Made by a program: the position numbers and the translations under genes
The notes under the pieces: generated by a model
The model's database searches: none
Told to the model about the DNA's origin: nothing
The model's input: only the letters and a program-made list of their open reading frames with translations
From: HXMU1420-13 sp024742815
GTDB lineage: Bacteria; Bacteroidota; Rhodothermia; Balneolales; Balneolaceae
Length of the DNA: 64,000 nucleotides
Direction of reading: 5' to 3'
Assembly: GCA_024742815.1 (NCBI GenBank)
Contig: JANSXX010000002.1
Location: 1 to 64,000 of the forward strand
Shown here: one piece after another, positions 59,498 through 64,000 of the stretch
How the letters are laid out: every line of letters starts with the position of its first letter
Position numbering within the stretch: the stretch's first letter is position 1

Positions 59498-60523
59498 ATG
59501 AAGTCGAGCCGTCGAAATTTTATAAGAAAACTGGGTTTAGGTACGGTCGGAATTGGTGGGGTTCTTTCCACCAATTGCTCCCCAAGTGAAGAAGATGAAT
59601 TTAATATTGTTCATCTCACCGATACTCACGTTACCTCTCGCCGACAAGGACATAAAGGATACCAGGCTTGTGTTGATTCGATTAATACACTTACACCGGC
59701 GGTTGATTTTGTGTTGATGGGCGGTGATATGGTGTTCGACGGTTTATACAACGAAATGGATGAGTATGAAGATCAAATTCGTTTATTCAAAGAAATTAGC
59801 GGCGATTTGAATGTTCCTTATTATCCGTGTTTAGGAAATCATGATGTGCTCGGACTTTCATCCCGTCGAAAAGTGCCTGCTGATCATCCCGGCATTGGAC
59901 AGAAGTATATTTTAGATGCTCTGGGGATGGACAGCGCCTACTACTCATTCAATCATAAAGATTGGCATTTTGTGGTACTGAACTCCATCCACGAGATAGA
60001 AATGGAACACGGTCCTGCATACGAACAACGCATTGGAAAAGAACAGCTTGACTGGTTGCGTTACGATTTAGGCGATCATTTAGATATGCCAACCATTGTG
60101 GTTTCGCATTATGCAGCATTCAATCATCTTGGACAGATAAATGCTGATCAAGAATTGAAGGCGATGAATCATTTAGTACTTAAAGACAATAAAGAACTTC
60201 GCAATATCCTGGAGCGACATGGAGTAAAAGCGATGCTCCAAGGTCATACCCACATGAGCGAGGATTTCAGATTCAATAATGTTTGGTACATAACCAGTCA
60301 ATCGGGTTCGGCGGCTTGGTGGGGTGGAAACTGGCTGGGTTTTGAACCGGGATATACGGTGCTCACTTTGGGCAAAAACGATATTAAAAACTGGAAAGCA
60401 GTTACCTATAACTGGACGCATCAACTCGAGCCGGAAGATACTTTGGAACAAGAACGCATTCTTGAACGAGAAGAATTTAACGCTCGTCAGGACAGTTTAT
60501 ACCGAGCTGAGATTACCGGCTAA
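59498..60523 (+). CDS. Tat-exported calcineurin-like metallophosphoesterase
   Basis: A 341-residue enzyme with a twin-arginine signal SSRRNFIRKLGLG followed by a hydrophobic stretch and LSTNCS, suggesting a Tat-exported, possibly lipid-anchored protein; Asn at -1 is not a standard lipobox residue. All metallophosphoesterase motifs are present: LTDTHV (DxH), GGDMVFDG, GNHD, VVSHY and QGHTHM. Only 3 bp separate it from the GHL10 gene, so they act together; it may remove phosphate from sugars or nucleotides released outside. Substrate unknown. Export through Tat means it folds with metal in the cytoplasm. Confidence 0.85.
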   Translation: MKSSRRNFIRKLGLGTVGIGGVLSTNCSPSEEDEFNIVHLTDTHVTSRRQGHKGYQACVDSINTLTPAVDFVLMGGDMVFDGLYNEMDEYEDQIRLFKEISGDLNVPYYPCLGNHDVLGLSSRRKVPADHPGIGQKYILDALGMDSAYYSFNHKDWHFVVLNSIHEIEMEHGPAYEQRIGKEQLDWLRYDLGDHLDMPTIVVSHYAAFNHLGQINADQELKAMNHLVLKDNKELRNILERHGVKAMLQGHTHMSEDFRFNNVWYITSQSGSAAWWGGNWLGFEPGYTVLTLGKNDIKNWKAVTYNWTHQLEPEDTLEQERILEREEFNARQDSLYRAEITG

Positions 60524-60571
60524 ACAGCTTCTATCTATCTTTTTTTTAGAATTTAATCTTGCTGGAGTTCT

Positions 60572-61732
60572 CTAAACCTTGATGATTATGTTCTTCTTTT
60601 TCATCCAGCGAGCTAGCAAATAGAAGAGGAAAATCCACATGATTGCATACAGTAGAGATGCATTTATGGGCGAGGCAATAGCACGGTATACTTCCTCATA
60701 CAACCATGATTTGAGCGTATAATCTTCGCCATTCACGCTAAATTTGATCAGAAACATCAATCTGCCAATTATACCGCTTAAAAAGAATACGGTGATGGCA
60801 TTAATCCCGAAAGCAACGCCCCAATCCGTAAAACGTTTCTTTTCTTTCACATCGATAAACCAATAAGCTAATCCAAAAAAGCACATTGCTTGTCCACCTG
60901 TAAATAAAGTATACGAGCTGGTCCAGATGTTTTTATTGATTGGAAATACCCAGCTCCAAACGTATCCAAGGGCGATCATCAAAAATCCCCAAATAAAAAA
61001 CTGAAGCGTTCGTGATGATTCTGTTTCATGATTGCTCATTAACATTCGCCCGGTCCAGATTCCCATTAACGTGCTTCCAATTGCAGGAAACGTACTCAGC
61101 AACCCTTCAGGATCCCAATTTTCTTTCCAAGTGTGACCGCTCAAAAACAGTTGATCGAAATAAGCGGCAAGATTTCCCTCGGGAATATCAATGGCACCCG
61201 CTCCGTAACCGGGAACCGGAATGAGTGTCATTGCCATCCAATAACCAACCAAAAGAGCACCAAGAGTAATCATCTGTGTTTTAGGTTTAGTGTATAAAAA
61301 CAAGAATGCTCCAACTGCATAACAAATTGCAATACGCTGAAGCACACCCGGAATCCGAATGTCAATCAGGTTGGGATGTAAGGAAAATCCGGCTTTAAAT
61401 GAGATGTATGGAAAAGCTGAAAGTGCGAGACCTAAACCAAAAATCTTTGCGGCTCGAACCAGCGTCTTTTTGGCTAAATCGCCGGTTGCCGCACCTTTCG
61501 CTTGAGCTTTGGTAAATGCTAATACAATAGAAACACCAACGATGAATAAGAAAAATGGGAAAATTAAATCAGTTGGAGTCCAGCCATGCCAGGGAGCGTG
61601 CTGCAATGGGCCGTACATATACGACCAAGAGCCCGGATTATTAACCAAAATCATTGCCGCTACAGTAGCTCCCCGAAAGAAATCCAAAGAGACTAAACGT
61701 TTGCCCGAAGAAATCCCACTTAGTGTTGTCAT
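60572..61732 (-). CDS. NagX-like membrane acyltransferase (COG4299)
   Basis: An inner-membrane protein of 386 residues with about ten helices, related to human heparan-alpha-glucosaminide N-acetyltransferase and bacterial NagX. The family opening RLVSLDFFRGATVAAMILVNNPGSW, then HAPWHGWTPTDLIFPFFLFIVGVS, are diagnostic; ends ARWMKKKNI. Members are linked to amino-sugar uptake or acylation; the reaction is not settled in bacteria. It is divergent from the GlcNAc-kinase-like gene and close to NagZ- and NamZ-like genes, which supports a role in amino-sugar salvage. Confidence 0.85.
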   Translation of the reverse strand: MTTLSGISSGKRLVSLDFFRGATVAAMILVNNPGSWSYMYGPLQHAPWHGWTPTDLIFPFFLFIVGVSIVLAFTKAQAKGAATGDLAKKTLVRAAKIFGLGLALSAFPYISFKAGFSLHPNLIDIRIPGVLQRIAICYAVGAFLFLYTKPKTQMITLGALLVGYWMAMTLIPVPGYGAGAIDIPEGNLAAYFDQLFLSGHTWKENWDPEGLLSTFPAIGSTLMGIWTGRMLMSNHETESSRTLQFFIWGFLMIALGYVWSWVFPINKNIWTSSYTLFTGGQAMCFFGLAYWFIDVKEKKRFTDWGVAFGINAITVFFLSGIIGRLMFLIKFSVNGEDYTLKSWLYEEVYRAIASPINASLLYAIMWIFLFYLLARWMKKKNIIIKV

Positions 61733-61801
61733 CGAAAAGTAAATAGTTTAAAAGATGCTATAAATAACGAGTTCTGTATGGCAATAGAAACACCACTTAA
61801 C

Positions 61802-61809
61802 TATTTTTG
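61802..61809 (+). promoter_or_regulatory. candidate -7 element of the GlcNAc-kinase-like gene
   Basis: TATTTTTG is an exact TAnnTTTG match 21 bp before the ATG at 61831. It implies that the TTG codon at 61807 is not the start. Confidence 0.4.
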
Positions 61810-61830
61810 CAACAATTAATTAAGCGTATT

Positions 61831-62682
61831 ATGACCATACTTGTAGCCGATAGTGGATCAACCAAAACAGAATGGATCTATCAATCTTCAGAAGGTGAAA
61901 AAGACACATTCTATTCCGAGGGATTGAATCCTTATTTCAAAGATAGTACCACCATTTCGGAAATTGTAAAAGAAGCAGTGGCTACAAAAATTCCATCGGC
62001 AGTAGATAAGATTTTTTTTTATGGAGCAGGATGCAGTTCTCCGATTAAGCAACTTGATGTAACCAAAGCTATCACAGACTGTTTTCCCAATGCATCTGTT
62101 CGTGTTGACACTGATTTAATGGGGGCTGCCATTGCATGTTTTGGAGATGAACCCGGCGTGGCTTGTATTTTAGGAACCGGTTCGAATGCCTGTTTGTATG
62201 ATGGGGAAACAATCACCAGCAGTATTCCATCTTTAGGATTCACTTTAGGGGATGAAGGCTCAGGTGGATATTTCGGTAAACTATTACTTCGCGCCTATTT
62301 CTATAAAACCATGCCGGAGGACTTACGCCGAGATCTTGAGAATCAGCGTTTGATGAGGTTGGATGATATTCTGGATCATGTGTATCGAAAACCGGCGCCT
62401 AATCGATTTGTAGCCTCTTTTGCAAGAATGCTGGCCGATCATTCAAATCATCCATTTATCAAAAAAATAGTAACCGACGGTTTTGCAGAATTTGTTGACC
62501 AGCAACTTGGATATTTCGGTGATGTGATTCAAAATAAAAATCTCGGATTTGTAGGCTCCATCGCAAAAATACACCAAGATTCACTTACAAAAGTTCTAAG
62601 TGATAGAGGCTTGCAACCACCAAAAGTGATCATCCAAAAACCCATTGAGGGAATCCTCGAATATCACACTCGCTTAGACTAA
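61831..62682 (+). CDS. N-acetylglucosamine kinase-like (BadF/BadG/BcrA ATPase family)
   Basis: A 283-residue ASKHA-fold kinase. Phosphate-1 loop VADSGSTKTEWIY near the N-terminus, FFYGAGCSS, acidic DTDLMGAAIACFG (catalytic Asp region), ILGTGSNACLYDG and GFTLGDEGSGGYFGK (sugar-binding His/Glu region) match bacterial GlcNAc/MurNAc kinases. It would phosphorylate amino sugars released from peptidoglycan. The ATG at 61831 is preferred over the TTG 24 bp upstream because a -7 element overlaps that TTG. Converges on the NagZ-like gene with a 2-bp gap. Confidence 0.88.
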   Translation: MTILVADSGSTKTEWIYQSSEGEKDTFYSEGLNPYFKDSTTISEIVKEAVATKIPSAVDKIFFYGAGCSSPIKQLDVTKAITDCFPNASVRVDTDLMGAAIACFGDEPGVACILGTGSNACLYDGETITSSIPSLGFTLGDEGSGGYFGKLLLRAYFYKTMPEDLRRDLENQRLMRLDDILDHVYRKPAPNRFVASFARMLADHSNHPFIKKIVTDGFAEFVDQQLGYFGDVIQNKNLGFVGSIAKIHQDSLTKVLSDRGLQPPKVIIQKPIEGILEYHTRLD

Positions 62683-62684
62683 GC

Positions 62685-63749
62685 TCAGTTAAGCGTTGCT
62701 TTCAATTCGAGAATTCTTGCAACCGATTGTTCAATTCTTTCCTCGGTAATTTCACCCGCATCCAGCAGCGCTTCGACAGCGTCAATGGCATCTGAAAGTT
62801 TAACAGGTTCCGGTAATAGATTATTTCCAAAGCAGAACATGTCGAGACCGGCATCTATACCAAGTCGTAAAGAATCTTTCAAACTGTAATGGTCTGAGAT
62901 CGCTCGCATTTGCATGTCGTCGGATATAACAACTCCTTCGAAACCCAATTTTCCACGAAGCATTTCGGTTAAAACTTTATTCGAAAGGGTAGAAGGATTG
63001 GAAGAATCCCAGTTAGCATTAAAAATATGTGCCGTCATTATCATGGGGCACAACCCTTTTTCAATGAGAGTTTCATAGGGAGCAAGTTCCTCTTCAAGCC
63101 AGGTTTCGGTGACATCCACAAAACCGGCATGTGTATCGCCGAGGGCGCTTCCATGTCCCGGAAAATGTTTACAACAGGTAAGAATGTTTTTGTTTTGATG
63201 TCCCTTTATGTAGGCTTCTGCGTGTTGGGCTACTTTCTCTGCGGATCGCCCAAAAGAGCGTTCTCTTCCCGCAATAATCATACTTTTAGGTTGAATGGCC
63301 AAATCTAACACGGGAGCGAAGTTTAGGTTGATTCCTGAATCAGCGAGAACATCAGCAATCAAAGCAGATTGCTCTTCGGTGTAAGCAGGATCATCACGTT
63401 CACCTAAATGCTTATGCGATTTAGTTTCAGGAAATCCATATTCAGGTTTTAACCGTTGAATGATTCCACCTTCCTGATCGATGCTAATAAAAAGTGGGGA
63501 TTCGGCAGTTTCTTGCAGTTTCTGGGTGAGCGCTTTTAACTGCTCCGGAGATTGGATGTTATGCACCGGTTTTTTGTGCACCATATCCCGATCAAATAAA
63601 ATTACTCCGCCGGGATTTTCATCTGCGATATCCTTTAGAATTTCTGAATTTTCCGAAAGGTCTGATCCTCGAAATCCCATTAGGAATAATTGAGCGATTT
63701 TTCGGCGTGTACTTTGTGACCGTGCGATTTGTAAATATTTGTCATTCAT
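62685..63749 (-). CDS. nagZ: glycoside hydrolase family 3, NagZ-like beta-N-acetylhexosaminidase
   Basis: Removes GlcNAc from muropeptide fragments. The 354 residues have no signal peptide, so it acts in the cytoplasm. Diagnostic motifs: ISIDQEGGIIQRL, NLNFAPVLDL, GRERSFG, KHFPGHGSALGDTHAGF (acid/base His-loop, about residue 193) and VVISDDMQMRAIS with the nucleophile Asp (about residue 275). The short single-domain form is the NagZ type rather than the beta-glucosidase type. It is divergent from the NamZ-like lipoprotein gene and convergent with the kinase-like gene. Confidence 0.92.
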   Translation of the reverse strand: MNDKYLQIARSQSTRRKIAQLFLMGFRGSDLSENSEILKDIADENPGGVILFDRDMVHKKPVHNIQSPEQLKALTQKLQETAESPLFISIDQEGGIIQRLKPEYGFPETKSHKHLGERDDPAYTEEQSALIADVLADSGINLNFAPVLDLAIQPKSMIIAGRERSFGRSAEKVAQHAEAYIKGHQNKNILTCCKHFPGHGSALGDTHAGFVDVTETWLEEELAPYETLIEKGLCPMIMTAHIFNANWDSSNPSTLSNKVLTEMLRGKLGFEGVVISDDMQMRAISDHYSLKDSLRLGIDAGLDMFCFGNNLLPEPVKLSDAIDAVEALLDAGEITEERIEQSVARILELKATLN

Positions 63750-63851
63750 GGCTTTAAGTTACAGTAAAAAACTCAAATTTTTAACGCTTCTGTGAACTTT
63801 TAACATAGATTGTATACCTTCATCGAATGCCTAAAATTAACTCACTTTTTT

Positions 63852-64000
63852 ATGATAAGAATCGCTTCTCTATGTCTGATTTTTGCACTTTGTATCGGAT
63901 GTAATTCATCAAAAGCACAGCAAGATGCAACCGTTAAAACCGGTATCGAAGTACTGGTAGAAAATAATTTTCAGCAACTACAAGGAAAGCGCGTTGGATT
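63852..64000 (+). CDS. DUF1343 / NamZ-like exo-beta-N-acetylmuramidase, 5' part (runs off window)
   Basis: A lipoprotein signal peptide ends FALCIGC, a standard lipobox. The next residues TGIEVLVENNFQQLQGKRVGL match the opening of DUF1343 proteins, whose characterised members (NamZ) release MurNAc from glycan ends. Only 49 codons are within the window, so the active site cannot be checked. Divergent from the NagZ-like gene, 102 bp apart. The neighbourhood makes a cell-wall sugar salvage role the most likely. Confidence 0.75.
   Translation, partial: MIRIASLCLIFALCIGCNSSKAQQDATVKTGIEVLVENNFQQLQGKRVG

Noticed and set aside
1..64000. tRNA, rRNA, CRISPR array, riboswitch or replication origin
   Set aside because: I looked in the intergenic gaps and saw no cloverleaf, no regularly spaced repeat-spacer array, no recognisable FMN or other riboswitch upstream of ribH or folE2, and no DnaA-box cluster.

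Overview
The window reads as chromosomal DNA of an aerobic, Gram-negative member of the Bacteroidota/Balneolota branch (Balneola-like marine heterotroph). This is inferred from several things. Five proteins end in type IX secretion (T9SS) sorting domains of the NPFNPxT...SGVYxYxL type. There is a PorV-like barrel and a TonB-dependent receptor with a carboxypeptidase-regulatory N-domain. Several genes have Bacteroidota-style -7 elements (TAnnTTTG), and TTG starts are frequent. Genes are dense, with few intergenic gaps and no tRNA, rRNA or CRISPR array seen.

Layout. 1-2.5 kb: tail of a T9SS cargo protein, then a pterin pair (PTPS-like enzyme and FolE2). 2.6-4.75 kb: accessory patch with a decayed IS3-family element (imperfect terminal repeats and a 3-bp target duplication still visible), a Fic protein with repeated TAGTCTA sites over its promoter, and a small palindromic repeat. 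4.8-8 kb: secreted (alpha/alpha)6 glycosidase and a beta-propeller protein. 8.1-17.8 kb: a divergent phosphorus-scavenging pair. One side is a giant multidomain 5'-nucleotidase with two tandem catalytic modules, split by one in-frame TAG; the other is a T9SS endonuclease/phosphatase. Between them lie direct repeats of 11-bp period resembling Pho boxes. 17.9-29.8 kb: housekeeping and envelope genes (nadE, MltD-like, S41 protease, PHP phosphoesterase, ribH, uppS, bamA, three OmpH/Skp genes). 29.8-31.6 kb: a VWA protein and rnhB. 31.6-37.1 kb: rod-shape operon mreBCD-mrdA-rodA. 37.2-41.2 kb: purH, purN, an AI-2E family permease, recX. 41.2-44.3 kb: FIST sensor plus hybrid histidine kinase. 44.4-48.1 kb: recA, a four-helix-bundle gene bounded by inverted repeats, and the kynurenine pair (kynureninase, tryptophan 2,3-dioxygenase). 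48.4-57.4 kb: five-gene outer-membrane module (TonB receptor, secreted protein, PorV-like barrel, TIG lipoprotein, T9SS beta-propeller). 57.5-64 kb: glycan/peptidoglycan salvage genes (GHL10 hydrolase, Tat metallophosphoesterase, NagX-like, GlcNAc-kinase-like, NagZ-like, and the start of a DUF1343/NamZ-like lipoprotein).

How the genes fit together. Two themes dominate: building and recycling the cell envelope (bamA/ompH, mre/rod, MltD, NagZ/NamZ salvage), and scavenging from outside the cell (nuclease plus nucleotidase, TonB/PorV module, glycosidases). The most unusual items are the TAG-split duplicated nucleotidase with its 11-bp-period intergenic repeats, the 13-bp-phased half-site array between the kynurenine and TonB operons, the cassette-like four-helix-bundle gene, and the five-gene TonB/PorV module with no recognisable ligand.
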